Below, in pieces: positions 9,080-19,225 of a DNA stretch of 64,000 bases. The stretch spans positions 94,523-158,522 of the forward strand of contig CAKZYA010000025.1 in the NCBI GenBank assembly GCA_937883755.1. Direction: 5' to 3'. Source of the stretch: an uncultured Flammeovirgaceae bacterium (GTDB lineage: Bacteria > Bacteroidota > Bacteroidia > Cytophagales > Cyclobacteriaceae). The notes under the pieces are model-generated. The model was not told the DNA's origin, made no database searches, and worked only from the letters and a program-made list of their open reading frames with translations. The position numbers and the translations under genes were made by a program. Numbering within the stretch: position 1 is the stretch's first letter; each line of letters opens with the position of its first letter.

Positions 9080-10573
9080 TTATCTATTAAACCACATTTT
9101 CTCGTCTAAAGGCTTATCAACTGGAGAATTATCGTTAGCCGCTGCTTCGTCTGGAGCAAATTGAAATCTCTGGAATAAACCAGTAGTTTGTGCTCCTTCC
9201 GGTAACTCCAGGGCAGGCATCTCGGTTCGTCGCCAGGTAGTCCAGCCTTCCAACGGACGAACAATTTGGTCAATCCAGGTCATTTCAGAAATCACTTCAA
9301 CGGCATTAGCATCGGTTAGTGGTGGAATAGTAGCCAGGAAAGCATCAGTTGCCTCAGCACTCAACCCTCGGTAGGCCATAGCAGCTTGAGTAGCTGCGCG
9401 GAAGCGAGCGTCAGCTTCAGCAACTCCTCCCGGAGCTAATCCGCGAGCAATGGCTTCTGCCTCTAAGTACAATTGTTCCTGATAAGAAAATAGTACATCA
9501 GGAGAGTTAGGACGTACTAATTCAAAAGTACCATCTTGACCAACCGGGGCAGTACTAAGCACCCAAGCTTCATCAGCAGGAATATTGCCTCCGGGAGGCG
9601 CGCCCACAACTTCGCCGTTAGGATCTACGTCACCACCTGGGTAAGGCTGAAAGTACATACCTAAGCGGGGGTCGTTATACTTCTTCATTACATTAACCAT
9701 TGCTTCGCTGGCAAAGTAGAAGAAGTTCTGCGCTCCCGCAAAAGCGTTGAGGGTTTCCCAGAAAGGATTGCGGTTGCCCGACTCGCTGAAGAACGGAAAT
9801 TCAGCATTATCAGCCGCTGAAGAAATCATATCACCCTCTTGGATTAGGGCAGCAATATCTCCGGCTTTAGATGGGTCAGCGTCTACCATAATCATTAACG
9901 TGCGTAGCTTTAATGATTTGGCAAACTTGCGCCAGTTATCCATATCTCCACCAAAGATCAAGTCATTGTTGGTGATTGCTAGAGGGCTTTCAGGATCAAT
10001 TTGAGCCAGAGCCTCATCTAATAGACCAATAACACCATTGAGTACTTGCTCCTGAGGATCGAAGGCAGGATCAGGTGATCGTAGCTCTAAGGTCTCAAAG
10101 TCTATATCTACCGCTTCTGTGAACGGTACGTCTTCCCAGATTAGAGAACTGGACAAGAACGTTAACGCTCGAAATATCTTACACTGAGCTGCGGCATTGT
10201 TATTTACTGGATCAGAACTTTCAGCACCTTGAATAGCCAAGGTGAGGTTTTTCTGAACTTCTCGATAGTGGGTTCGCCAAGTATTTCCGTTAGAAAAAAT
10301 ACTGATAATGTAACGCTCAGGACGGGTAAATACCCCGGCACCTAAATTTCCACCACCTGACCATAGCTGAGAGGCAGTAGCCCCAGTAGGACCAAAGTCA
10401 ATTACCCGGTTGGTAGAGTACTGATTCAGCGCACCGGTAAATAATAAAGGTGGCTCGGCACTGGTAGCTCGGTTAGGGTCTTGGTTTACATCCAAGAAAT
10501 CACTCTCGCAAGATGATGCCAACCATAACACCGAAGCTAAAAGTATGTATTTCGTTTTATGTAGTAAATTCAT
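9080..10573 (-). CDS. SusD/RagB-family nutrient-binding lipoprotein (SusD-like_2 type), operon 2
   Basis: From the ATG at 10573 the product is 497 residues with the lipobox LASSC and the family signature SDFLDVNQDPNRATS just after it. The frame extends 8 codons further to a GTG at 10597, but the chosen ATG gives the cleaner signal peptide (MNLLHKTKYILLASVLWLASSC). It lies 29 bases downstream of its susC partner and 14 bases before the small lipoprotein gene, forming one transcription unit. As in the other two SusD proteins here, the C-terminal third contains the usual FLFQRFQ/RTEMP segment. Ligand unknown. Confidence 0.93.
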   Translation of the reverse strand: MNLLHKTKYILLASVLWLASSCESDFLDVNQDPNRATSAEPPLLFTGALNQYSTNRVIDFGPTGATASQLWSGGGNLGAGVFTRPERYIISIFSNGNTWRTHYREVQKNLTLAIQGAESSDPVNNNAAAQCKIFRALTFLSSSLIWEDVPFTEAVDIDFETLELRSPDPAFDPQEQVLNGVIGLLDEALAQIDPESPLAITNNDLIFGGDMDNWRKFAKSLKLRTLMIMVDADPSKAGDIAALIQEGDMISSAADNAEFPFFSESGNRNPFWETLNAFAGAQNFFYFASEAMVNVMKKYNDPRLGMYFQPYPGGDVDPNGEVVGAPPGGNIPADEAWVLSTAPVGQDGTFELVRPNSPDVLFSYQEQLYLEAEAIARGLAPGGVAEADARFRAATQAAMAYRGLSAEATDAFLATIPPLTDANAVEVISEMTWIDQIVRPLEGWTTWRRTEMPALELPEGAQTTGLFQRFQFAPDEAAANDNSPVDKPLDEKMWFNR

Positions 10574-10602
10574 AGTTATCATTATTTTTTGCTGCACAAT
10601 TC

Positions 10603-13600
10603 TTAGAAACCAAGTTGTACGTTAAATCCAATGCTTCGAGAAGAAGGTACACTGTTAAACTCTACTCCCTCACCAATTAAGCTAGTACCAAAGAAGTTGG
10701 TTTCTGGATCAATGTGAGGAACTGCACTATCAATTAACCAAAGGTTACGCCCTTCAATCCCAATGGCAATCTTCTTAAAGAAAGAGTTTCCGATTAGCGA
10801 TTGAGGCAGTGAGTAGCTCAGAACAACTTCCCGTAGCTTCACATAAGTAGCATCGAAGATGTTACTTTCTATGATGCTGGCTCCAGAGTAAGTTCCCCAG
10901 AAATCCTGCATAGACCGCACCGGCACATCATTCGGACGGAAAGAACCGTCTTCATTCTCAATCACTCCTTGGTCAATGAAAATCTGTCCACGATTAGCCA
11001 AAGTCTCTTGCGCTAAACCATCCGAGCGTAGCGTTTGAACCGTGTTAGACCACAGCACGCCACCTTGGCGCATATCAATCAGGAAGCTTAGATTAATACC
11101 TTTGTAGCTAAAGCTATTCTGGATTCCTAATAAGTAATCTGGGAAAATACTTCCAAAACGCTGGCGGTCGCCTACTTGACGTTCACCGGTAGTTTCGTTG
11201 ATGATCAGTTCTCCAGCGTCGTTTCGTAACCAGCCCGCACCGTATAGTCCAAAGTCTTCACCAGGTTCAGCTCTAACTGAAAGCCCGCTAAATCCACTGG
11301 TTAGGGCTAACTCATCCAAACCAGGGGCTAGTTGTTCTACTGACTGACGGTTACGAGTGAAGTTAAAGATCATATCCCAATTGAAGTTGGCAGTTTGAAC
11401 TGGAGTAACACTTAATAAAGCCTCTATTCCTCGGTTTCTAACCTCACCAATGTTGGTACGAACGGCCTCAAATCCTGTAGACTGAGGAATGGCTACCGAA
11501 ATAATCTGATCCGAAGTCAGCGTATTATAATACGTGAAATCAATGCCTACTCTTCCGTCAAAGAGTTGTAGCTCAGTACCGATCTCAAAAGTGCTCTGAT
11601 TTTGTGGTAAAAGAGAGTTTCCGGGAGGGATGGTATTAGTAGCAGCAAACGCTAACTGCCCACCGTGGGGATAGGTATTGTCAGCTACAAATTGCGTAAA
11701 TAAATCTGGCTCGGGAGTGTAGGTAAAGGCTAGTTGATAAGGATTCTCGTCGCTACCTACATTGGCCCAACTAGCTCGCAATTTACCGTATGATAGTATG
11801 TTATTACTAATGCCCAATGCATCGGTAAAGATAAATGAGGTACTTACCCCAGGGTAAAAGAATGAATTGTTTTCTTCCGGCAGGGTCGAGCTCCAGTCGT
11901 TTCGGGCGGTAAAGTTTACGAAGAAGAAATTATCGTAATCAAACTGGATATCAGTGTACACCCCGTACAGACGGCGGATGTTAGAGAAGTTTTCAGGAGT
12001 AGTTGCATTGGCGTTCGGATAAACATAAAGGTTATCAGCACTCAAGTCGCTCGCCCGCACCCGGGTACGCTCATTAATAATTTGGTTTACGTTCCACCCT
12101 ACTAAACCGCGGAAACCAATTTTGCTAGTAACGTCTTTGGTAACGGTAGCAATTACATCAGAGTTAACTTGTCGTTGGAAGATAGTTCGGTCATCAAACT
12201 CACCATTTAGGCGGTTAAGAGTTCCTTTTCGGATGATAGACCGTCGGGTCTCATCGAAAAAGTCAGTACCAATTCTTCCCATAATATTCAACCAGTCAGT
12301 AGGATCATAATCCAACTGAACGTTTCCGTACATTCGCTCTACCCGGTTATTTAGGGGGTTATTCTGAACTACCCAGAAAGGGTTATTTGATGTATTATTT
12401 CCGTTAACGCCAATGGCACCTCCGTTTTCATCGATCACATTGTTACGCAACAGCTCAGTATCTAAGGTACGAGGCAAGCCATTTACCTGGCTCACTACAA
12501 GGTTGGGGTCATTACTTCCCTGGCGAGGTCGCCCGATACCTTCGGTTCGCACGTAGTTTATAGATGCTCGGGCTTTTACTTTGTCAGTTAACTGAGCCCC
12601 GGTATTAATAGAGACTGTATTCCGATTTAGTTCGTTTCCAGGAATAATTCCCTTCTGATTCAGGTTGGTGTAACCTAACCGAAAATCTAGCATTTCGTTT
12701 GCCGTACCGAAGGATACACTGTTAATGAGGGTAGTTCCGGTTTCGTAAAAATCGCTAACATTATCAGGGAAGGCTTGTAGGGGACGATCTTCCCCGTTGT
12801 AAGGGAACTGTGGGAAGTTCTGTCCTTGCACTTCGCTAATGCGAGGACCCCATCCGTTGGTAAAGTTGTTAGAATCAAACACACCAAAATCGCCTTGAGC
12901 ATATTCATTCTGAAGATCGGGTAGTCGGAATGGTCGGTCGAATCGTAAAGAAGAATTTACCTCAATAGAAGCCTGTCCCTGCTCACCTCGTTTGGTAGTA
13001 ATAATGATTACTCCATCCCGGGCTCTTTGACCATACAAGGCTACCGCAGATGCTCCTTTCAGTACGCTGATATTCTCAATATCGTCAGGGTTCAAATCAC
13101 CTGCTCGGTTTCCAACATCAGCACCACCACCAATAATATCGTTACGAGTTCCGTTAAATGCATTATTTGAAATTGGCACACCGTCTACCACAAATAGTGG
13201 CTGACTAGTACCCGCTAGTGAATTTGCACCCCGGATTTGTACCTGTACTGATCCACCAGCAGTACCTGATTGGTTGGTTACTCGTACTCCGGGTACCCGA
13301 CCTGCTAGTCCATTCAGAGCATTGTCAGAGCGAACTTTCGTAAGCTCCTCACCATCTACGGTAGATACAGCGTAGCCTAGTTCTCGTTGTTCACGCTCAA
13401 TACCGATAGCAGTTACTACCACTTCGGAAAGCTGCTTTACGTCATCGTTCATGGCAACATCAATAGTACTCTGTCCACCAATCACGACATCTATTGCCTG
13501 ATAACCGATAAATGAAAACTGAAGTACTTCAGCACTTTCTGGTACATTTAGCCGATAGTTTCCGTCAATGTCGGTGACGGTACCTAGGGTAGTGCCTTTC

Positions 13601-13788
13601 ACAATGACGTTCACACCCGGTAAAACCTCACTACTTTTGGCTGAGGTGACCTTTCCTGAGATAGTACGTTCTTGAGCAAGCGCTACGGAAGCTACGCCCC
13701 ATAACGCAAAAAGGAACAGCCACCTACCGACTCCTAAAAGCCGGTAGGCCCACTGCCCCGCTACGTAGTTTGTAGAACTGTTCTTCAT
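10603..13788 (-). CDS. SusC/RagA-family TonB-dependent outer-membrane transporter, operon 2
   Basis: The 1061-residue protein has a signal peptide of about 39 residues (cut after ALA), a CarboxypepD_reg-like domain at about 42-113, the SusC motif LSEVVVTAIGIERE at 120-133, and a plug containing QIRGANSL and PLFVVDGVP (about 185-205). The remainder is the barrel, ending GFNVQLGF. Its N-terminal 130 residues are very close to those of the other two SusC proteins, while barrel loops differ, so the three probably arose by duplication and now handle different ligands. It heads the operon susC-susD-lipoprotein and has a well-formed promoter at 13908-13938. Confidence 0.96.
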   Translation of the reverse strand: MKNSSTNYVAGQWAYRLLGVGRWLFLFALWGVASVALAQERTISGKVTSAKSSEVLPGVNVIVKGTTLGTVTDIDGNYRLNVPESAEVLQFSFIGYQAIDVVIGGQSTIDVAMNDDVKQLSEVVVTAIGIEREQRELGYAVSTVDGEELTKVRSDNALNGLAGRVPGVRVTNQSGTAGGSVQVQIRGANSLAGTSQPLFVVDGVPISNNAFNGTRNDIIGGGADVGNRAGDLNPDDIENISVLKGASAVALYGQRARDGVIIITTKRGEQGQASIEVNSSLRFDRPFRLPDLQNEYAQGDFGVFDSNNFTNGWGPRISEVQGQNFPQFPYNGEDRPLQAFPDNVSDFYETGTTLINSVSFGTANEMLDFRLGYTNLNQKGIIPGNELNRNTVSINTGAQLTDKVKARASINYVRTEGIGRPRQGSNDPNLVVSQVNGLPRTLDTELLRNNVIDENGGAIGVNGNNTSNNPFWVVQNNPLNNRVERMYGNVQLDYDPTDWLNIMGRIGTDFFDETRRSIIRKGTLNRLNGEFDDRTIFQRQVNSDVIATVTKDVTSKIGFRGLVGWNVNQIINERTRVRASDLSADNLYVYPNANATTPENFSNIRRLYGVYTDIQFDYDNFFFVNFTARNDWSSTLPEENNSFFYPGVSTSFIFTDALGISNNILSYGKLRASWANVGSDENPYQLAFTYTPEPDLFTQFVADNTYPHGGQLAFAATNTIPPGNSLLPQNQSTFEIGTELQLFDGRVGIDFTYYNTLTSDQIISVAIPQSTGFEAVRTNIGEVRNRGIEALLSVTPVQTANFNWDMIFNFTRNRQSVEQLAPGLDELALTSGFSGLSVRAEPGEDFGLYGAGWLRNDAGELIINETTGERQVGDRQRFGSIFPDYLLGIQNSFSYKGINLSFLIDMRQGGVLWSNTVQTLRSDGLAQETLANRGQIFIDQGVIENEDGSFRPNDVPVRSMQDFWGTYSGASIIESNIFDATYVKLREVVLSYSLPQSLIGNSFFKKIAIGIEGRNLWLIDSAVPHIDPETNFFGTSLIGEGVEFNSVPSSRSIGFNVQLGF

Positions 13789-13907
13789 AAGATGTAATAG
13801 AATTAGTTGAATTGATAAATGAAAAAATAGTAACTGTGGTAGTTCAGTAGGTTGGATAGCTTACACTACTTGACAAAACGTATGCATGCCGAATAGTGAA
13901 TTATGTG

Positions 13908-13938
13908 CAAACATAGCTTTTGAAATTTCAAAAGTCAA
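13908..13938 (-). promoter_or_regulatory. Putative promoter of SusCD operon 2 with an operator palindrome in its spacer
   Basis: On the minus strand TTGAC (13938-13934) is followed after 18 bases by TATGTTTG (13915-13908), an exact match to the Bacteroidota -7 consensus TAnnTTTG. The spacer overlaps an 18-bp perfect palindrome, CTTTTGAAATTTCAAAAG, at 13917-13934. Predicted transcription start is near 13902, about 115 bases before the susC ATG. A dimeric regulator bound there would block sigma-factor access. Confidence 0.5.
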
Positions 13939-14072
13939 CTTTTTATACTTTCAAGATAGTAAATATTACAACAATCTTACATGAGATAGAAGATAAATGC
14001 AAGCGGGCAGACGATCTGATTTTTTATGGATATACTAATTACAATCCAGATAGCTACTAACTTTTTAGCCTT

Positions 14073-14207
14073 TTAGAAAAAAATCAGCTCTATCTTTTGC
14101 TGTTGGAATTCACTAATTTGAATCAGTTGCAAAAGATAAAGTCCAGGTTTCAACTTGTACACTAAACTATTCTTGACTTCCATTATTGGAATTTCTATTA
14201 GCACCAT
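14073..14207 (-). pseudogene. Possible remnant of a type IX secretion C-terminal sorting domain
   Basis: A minus-strand frame of 44 codons contains VYKLKPGLYLLQLIQ followed by EFQQQKIELIFF and a stop. The pattern 'L-x-P/S-G-x-Y-hydrophobic run, then K-hydrophobic end' is that of Por_Secre_tail (T9SS type A) domains, which close large secreted proteins. There is no upstream protein in frame and the piece lies past the terminator of SusCD operon 3. I read it as a decayed gene end, but a short chance match is possible. The surrounding 13789-14247 otherwise shows no gene. Confidence 0.25.
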
Positions 14208-14244
14208 CTATAGCAGCGAATGAGTTACTACCACAAAAAGCAAT

Positions 14245-14276
14245 AAAAAAGCCCGAAGGAATTTCCCTCGAGCTTT
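14245..14276 (-). terminator. Intrinsic terminator of SusCD operon 3
   Basis: In minus-strand RNA AAAGCUCGAGGGAA pairs over 14 bp with UUCCUUCGGGCUUU, including two G-U wobbles, and is followed by UUUU. On the plus strand the same two positions would be A-C mismatches, so the structure is directional and serves the minus-strand operon. It lies about 40 bases beyond the susD stop codon. Confidence 0.8.
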
Positions 14277-14314
14277 GTTTTATTCTATTTCTATAAAGTA
14301 CAAAAAGTCAACAA

Positions 14315-15898
14315 CTATTCTACATCCCACCACATGCGCGAATCCATTTCATTTCCGTTAGACAAACGGCTTACGGCTTCATCATAGTTAGCTTTATTGA
14401 GATCAAACTCAATCTGATCGTAACCACGTCGGCGGGGTATTGCTCGGTCTTCTACGGCATCAGGGGCAGGTGCTAATTCTGGATAGCCAGTACGTCGCCA
14501 CTCTGACCAAGCCTGTAACCCTTGCATGTATAATGCTAACCACTTTTGCTCGGCAATTTGCTGCATAGCCGTAGCTTGATTGAACACCACCCCTGGCTGC
14601 GCCAGATAGGAAGTTACCTCATCAGGAGTAATGGTAGCCTCTAGTACTGATTCTACTCCAGAAACGGTCTGACCAATATCGGCGGAGTAGATAGCATCGA
14701 AATCAGTAGCCGCTAATTGTTCATTCCAGAAATCCATAGAAGCCATAACTGCTTGCTCATACAACGCTTGAACATCGCCCCCGGTCCAGCCACGCGCCGC
14801 AGCTTCAGCTTGCAAGAACAAAACTTCAGGATAGGTCATCATCAGACAAGGAGAAGTAGCGGAACGAACGGTAGCTCCGGGAAATGAGATTTCATCATTC
14901 GTAATGCTACCCGCAATATCGGCGGCTACCCCGTAAGGCATTCCATTAATGGTCAGTTCAGTGCTGGGGTCACCAGCATACGTAGCTAAATCACCCCCCG
15001 TAGGACTAGCATAAATAGGCAAACGTGGATCATTTAGCTCAGTCATGTATGCATCTAGTACATTACTAATGGCGTAGTCAGTACGAGTTAAGAAATGTTG
15101 GTAGTACTGGTTATCGTTATCGGCATCGGAAAGGTTATCAAACGTTGCGTTATCAGCATTGCTGGTAAATACACCTGCATTTAACGCACTAGTAACCACG
15201 GCTTGCGCCCGGTCAGGGGCTACTTTTGTCATACGCATTCCGATTCGCATCTTTAGCGATTGCGCGAATAGTTGCCACTTTGCCATATCACCTCCGTAGA
15301 TAATATCGCCTACTACACCTGGCTCGGATGGGTTAATTTGCGCGAATGCTTCATCAAGCTCGTTGATCAAATCGGCGTAAATATCTTCCTGCCGATCATA
15401 AGCCGGAAAGAAGTTCTCGCGTCCTTGCAACGCCTCGCTGTAAGGAATGTCACCCCAGATATCAGTCAGTTGGTGAAATGCCCAAGCTTTCAGGATACGA
15501 GCTACCGCAATTTGGTTAGCGTTGCTTCCTGATACAGACATAGCTGCCATCGTTTCCTCATCTGAATTAAGGCGTATGATCTCCTGTAGATCATGTAGGC
15601 TACCCGACTCGGTACGCCCATCTTCCCACTGCGTGCCTCGGTAATATCGGCTAAAATCCAGATTCACTGTTTCGTAACGGCTGGTATTAGTGTATTGGGT
15701 TTCAGCCCACATTTGAGCGTACAGCAAGCCGGAAGTATTGAGTATCTCCTGCAAACCACGCTCAGCGTGCGTAAACAAGTACGATGTTGGCACTTCAGTT
15801 GGATTATTGGGGTCTTGGTTGATTTCTTCAAAGCCTTCAGTACAAGCACCAGCGAGTACTAGCACGATTATAGCCCCCCAAATTTTAAATGTTTTCAT
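14315..15898 (-). CDS. SusD/RagB-family nutrient-binding lipoprotein (SusD-like_2 type), operon 3
   Basis: The 527-residue product carries a lipobox at LAGAC and the signature EGFEEINQDPNNPTEVP. ISYLFTHAE-type and ADNATFDNLSD segments match SusD-like_2 proteins, and EWRRTGYPEL near the C-terminus is the usual family motif. It would cap the SusC barrel encoded upstream. The gap to susC is 75 bases, larger than in operons 1 and 2, and no third lipoprotein gene follows; instead a terminator lies about 40 bases downstream. Substrate unknown. Confidence 0.93.
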   Translation of the reverse strand: MKTFKIWGAIIVLVLAGACTEGFEEINQDPNNPTEVPTSYLFTHAERGLQEILNTSGLLYAQMWAETQYTNTSRYETVNLDFSRYYRGTQWEDGRTESGSLHDLQEIIRLNSDEETMAAMSVSGSNANQIAVARILKAWAFHQLTDIWGDIPYSEALQGRENFFPAYDRQEDIYADLINELDEAFAQINPSEPGVVGDIIYGGDMAKWQLFAQSLKMRIGMRMTKVAPDRAQAVVTSALNAGVFTSNADNATFDNLSDADNDNQYYQHFLTRTDYAISNVLDAYMTELNDPRLPIYASPTGGDLATYAGDPSTELTINGMPYGVAADIAGSITNDEISFPGATVRSATSPCLMMTYPEVLFLQAEAAARGWTGGDVQALYEQAVMASMDFWNEQLAATDFDAIYSADIGQTVSGVESVLEATITPDEVTSYLAQPGVVFNQATAMQQIAEQKWLALYMQGLQAWSEWRRTGYPELAPAPDAVEDRAIPRRRGYDQIEFDLNKANYDEAVSRLSNGNEMDSRMWWDVE

Positions 15899-15973
15899 AA
15901 TACTAAATAGTTATTTGCTAAGAGGCACTTGCCGACGGTACGCCATTTGCCAATGCCTCTTTGTTAGACATAA

Positions 15974-18900
15974 TTATAGTTTGATATTTAGGTTGAACCC
16001 AAGGGAGCGAATACTGGGAAGCTGCCCGTTTTCAAATCCTTGAATATTTCCTGAGCCTAGAGCTGCTTCAGGGTCTACGTTCGGGATATTAGAATGAAGC
16101 AGTGCTAAATTACGCCCTACGAAAGCCAGCGAGATAGACTGTACTGGAATGTTCTCGTACAATGCTTTTGGGAATGTATAACCGATTCGCACTTCACGAA
16201 GCTTTACGAAGCTCGCATCGTATACGTAGTTCTCTCGGATGGAGCGTAGACGTTGGAAGTATTCATTAGCTGCGGTAGGAATTGTGTTCTGCTCGTACAC
16301 TGGATTTTCTTCGGTACCTACGTTCATCACTCCGTCAGCAACTACTCCGCCGCTGTTAGGGTCTACAGTTCCATCGTCGTTGATGAGTACAGGGTCACGC
16401 ATAGGGTTACCCAAGCTATTGTTTCCTACTGTAGAAGCTAACAATCCAGAGTACTCACCATAACGATTAGTTACCGAGTATAGATTGCCACCTTTCTGGA
16501 AGTCTACCAACGCACTTACGTTGATGCCTTTGAAAGAGAATTGGTTCATCACCCCACCGGTGAAGTCAGGCATAATATTTCCTACCACCTGGTCAATTTC
16601 TCGCAGGTAAAACCCATCATCTCCTACTACACGGTCACCATTTTCATTAAGCATAAAGGCTTCGGTTACAATGGTACCGTAAGGCTCACCTACGCGAGCG
16701 TTAATAGAAGGACCCCAACTAGCAATCAAAAAGTTGTTTTGACCTTCCGCAAGCTCCACTACTTTGTTACGGTTACGCGCCCAGTTGGCGGTAATATCCC
16801 AACTGAAGCCACTAGCGGTCTCAATAGGTGTACCAGTTACCATTACTTCCCAACCTCGGTTGGTTACCAATCCGGCATTTACGATAGCATCGGCAAAACC
16901 ACTGGTGGCTGATACATCTAGCGGAATAATCTGGTCGGTAGTTTCATTATCGTAATACGTTACATCAATACCTAAGCGGTTATTCCAGAATCGTAAATCA
17001 AGACCTACTTCGTAAGAAGAGGTGATCTCGGGACGTAGTTCACTATTGTTTAGTCGGTTAGGTACTGAGAAAGCTGGTGAAGACCCGTAGTTGTTTTCGG
17101 ATTGATAAACAGTAGCTAAACGGTAAGGATCAGTATCGTTACCCACCTGAGCCCAGCCACCTCGTATTTTAGCAAACGATAGTACACCTGAGTTTGGGAA
17201 TAATTCCGAGAACACAAAGCTAGTGGTAACCGAAGGGTAGAGATAAGAATTATTTCCAGCCGGTAATGTAGAAGACCAGTCGTTACGTAATGTACCTTCC
17301 AAATATACAATGTCGCGGAAACCTACGTTAGCCGAACCATACACGCTATTAATTTGACGCTCCTGGTAGAAGTCTTCTACTTTAGGACGGTCTACGGATG
17401 CTTCTACACTAAAGAAATTAGGTACATTTAATCCACCTACCGTGCGTCCGGTATTTCGGAATAAGGTATTGATACGTCGGTTAGCTCCTAAGTTAGCTCC
17501 TAGCGAAAAATCGTCGTTTAACTGCTTGTTGTACTGCATCAGTACCTCAAAGTTATTTTCCTTCACTTCTCGAACTTCCTCAGTATACATATCCTGCGGA
17601 ATAGAACCAGTAGCGATGCGATCATCACGACGGTCAGTGTAGTAGTCGGTACGCGCCCAACCAGTCACTTTTAATGAAGGGGCAATCTCATACGAGAGGG
17701 AAACGTTACCAAACAGTCGCTCGCGTTGGCTAGTGGCAAAACTATTATTCAGCACGTAGTACGGGTTCTCCCAGTAGAGAGGATCTAAGTTGGTAGGGCT
17801 TTTGATATTCCAGGTACGATCCCGTCCATCAGCCGTTTGGTAGTTACGCAGTTTGTCCATGCTTAACTGACGCTGAAACCACTGGTTGAACGAAGTAACT
17901 ACGTTACCCGCATCATTACCGTAACCCGTGCCAGGTACACCGTCCACCTCGTTACGCACGTAGCTCATGCTGGTAGAAGCAGTAAACTTATCGGTAAGTT
18001 GAGTGCTAGCATTTAAGCTAAGGGTGTTTCGCTTTAATTCACTGTTAGGAATAGTTCCAGTTTGATTTAAGTTCGTGTAAGACAATCGGAATAGCGTAGT
18101 TTCATTTCCACCCGAAAGAGCTACACTATTCGTAAAGGTTCGTCCAGTTTCGTAGAAGTCCCGAATATTATCCGGATTAGGTGAAAATGGAGTCATTTGT
18201 CCGAAGTCAGGATCATCGGGATACCAGCTGTACCACTGACGTACTGGTTGACCATTCATGCGCGGTCCCCAGCTTTCATCAGCTGCGTAGTTTACTACTG
18301 GCTCACCTTCGTACAGGTCAAACTCTTGCTTATACCCACCACCGTATTCATTTTGGTAGTCAGGCATAATGTATACATTATTAAAGGTCAGGTTGGAGTT
18401 TATTTCTACCCCAATTCCTTTGCGGGCAGTTCCTTTTTTAGTAGTGATTAGGATAACCCCGTTAGATGCTCGAGAGCCATAAAGTGCGGCTGCGCTGGGT
18501 CCCTTTAGTACTGAGATAGACTCAATGTCATCTGGGTTTAAATCCTGGATAGCGTTACCGTAATCTCGTCCACCATCACCTCGTTGGGTATCTTTACTGT
18601 TGAAGTTGGAGTTATCAATCGGCGTTCCGTCTACCACAAAGAGTGGCTGATTATCACCAGAGATAGAATTGATACCGCGTAAGAGGATTCGGGATGATCC
18701 ACCTATATTCCCCGAAGCACCTGAAATCTGCACCCCGGCTACTTTTCCAGCTAAGGAGTTTACCACATTGGTTTCGCGAGCTTGGGTAAATTCTTCTCCT
18801 TTCACTTCCTGTACAGCGTAACCAAGCGACCGCTCTTCACGCTCCACGCCCAGTGCAGTTACCACTACTTCCGAAAGTTGCTGGGCATCTTCAGACATAG

Positions 18901-19225
18901 ATACATTCAATGTAGACTGGTTGCCAATGGCAACTTCTTTACTTTCCAGACCGATGAAAGAAAATACGAGTGTACCTGCGCCATCGGGGACGGACAGGCT
19001 GTAGTCGCCTTCAATATCGGTGACAGTTCCTTGGGTGGTTCCTTTCAGAATGACGTTCACCCCGGGTAGAGGTTCGCTATATTCTGTGGAAGTAACCTTT
19101 CCAGAGATGGTGCGCTCTTGCGCCCATGCTCCGGCGGCGGCAGCAAATAAGAATAGCGCACTAAGACAGCATTGTCTCAGCACATTTCGCCAAACTGGCG
19201 AATGAGTGTTTGTAGAATTACTCAT
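15974..19225 (-). CDS. SusC/RagA-family TonB-dependent outer-membrane transporter, operon 3
   Basis: From the ATG at 19225 the protein is 1083 residues; the frame extends 18 codons upstream, but that extension would place a second hydrophobic start before a complete signal peptide (1-35, cut after AWA), so I chose the later start. It has a CarboxypepD_reg-like domain at about 38-110, LSEVVVTALGVERE at 117-130, a plug with LLRGINSIS and PLFVVDGTP, and a barrel that ends GFNLNIKL. The protein imports an unknown ligand with the SusD encoded 75 bases downstream. The barrel is the most divergent of the three SusC proteins. Confidence 0.95.
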   Translation of the reverse strand: MSNSTNTHSPVWRNVLRQCCLSALFLFAAAAGAWAQERTISGKVTSTEYSEPLPGVNVILKGTTQGTVTDIEGDYSLSVPDGAGTLVFSFIGLESKEVAIGNQSTLNVSMSEDAQQLSEVVVTALGVEREERSLGYAVQEVKGEEFTQARETNVVNSLAGKVAGVQISGASGNIGGSSRILLRGINSISGDNQPLFVVDGTPIDNSNFNSKDTQRGDGGRDYGNAIQDLNPDDIESISVLKGPSAAALYGSRASNGVILITTKKGTARKGIGVEINSNLTFNNVYIMPDYQNEYGGGYKQEFDLYEGEPVVNYAADESWGPRMNGQPVRQWYSWYPDDPDFGQMTPFSPNPDNIRDFYETGRTFTNSVALSGGNETTLFRLSYTNLNQTGTIPNSELKRNTLSLNASTQLTDKFTASTSMSYVRNEVDGVPGTGYGNDAGNVVTSFNQWFQRQLSMDKLRNYQTADGRDRTWNIKSPTNLDPLYWENPYYVLNNSFATSQRERLFGNVSLSYEIAPSLKVTGWARTDYYTDRRDDRIATGSIPQDMYTEEVREVKENNFEVLMQYNKQLNDDFSLGANLGANRRINTLFRNTGRTVGGLNVPNFFSVEASVDRPKVEDFYQERQINSVYGSANVGFRDIVYLEGTLRNDWSSTLPAGNNSYLYPSVTTSFVFSELFPNSGVLSFAKIRGGWAQVGNDTDPYRLATVYQSENNYGSSPAFSVPNRLNNSELRPEITSSYEVGLDLRFWNNRLGIDVTYYDNETTDQIIPLDVSATSGFADAIVNAGLVTNRGWEVMVTGTPIETASGFSWDITANWARNRNKVVELAEGQNNFLIASWGPSINARVGEPYGTIVTEAFMLNENGDRVVGDDGFYLREIDQVVGNIMPDFTGGVMNQFSFKGINVSALVDFQKGGNLYSVTNRYGEYSGLLASTVGNNSLGNPMRDPVLINDDGTVDPNSGGVVADGVMNVGTEENPVYEQNTIPTAANEYFQRLRSIRENYVYDASFVKLREVRIGYTFPKALYENIPVQSISLAFVGRNLALLHSNIPNVDPEAALGSGNIQGFENGQLPSIRSLGFNLNIKL

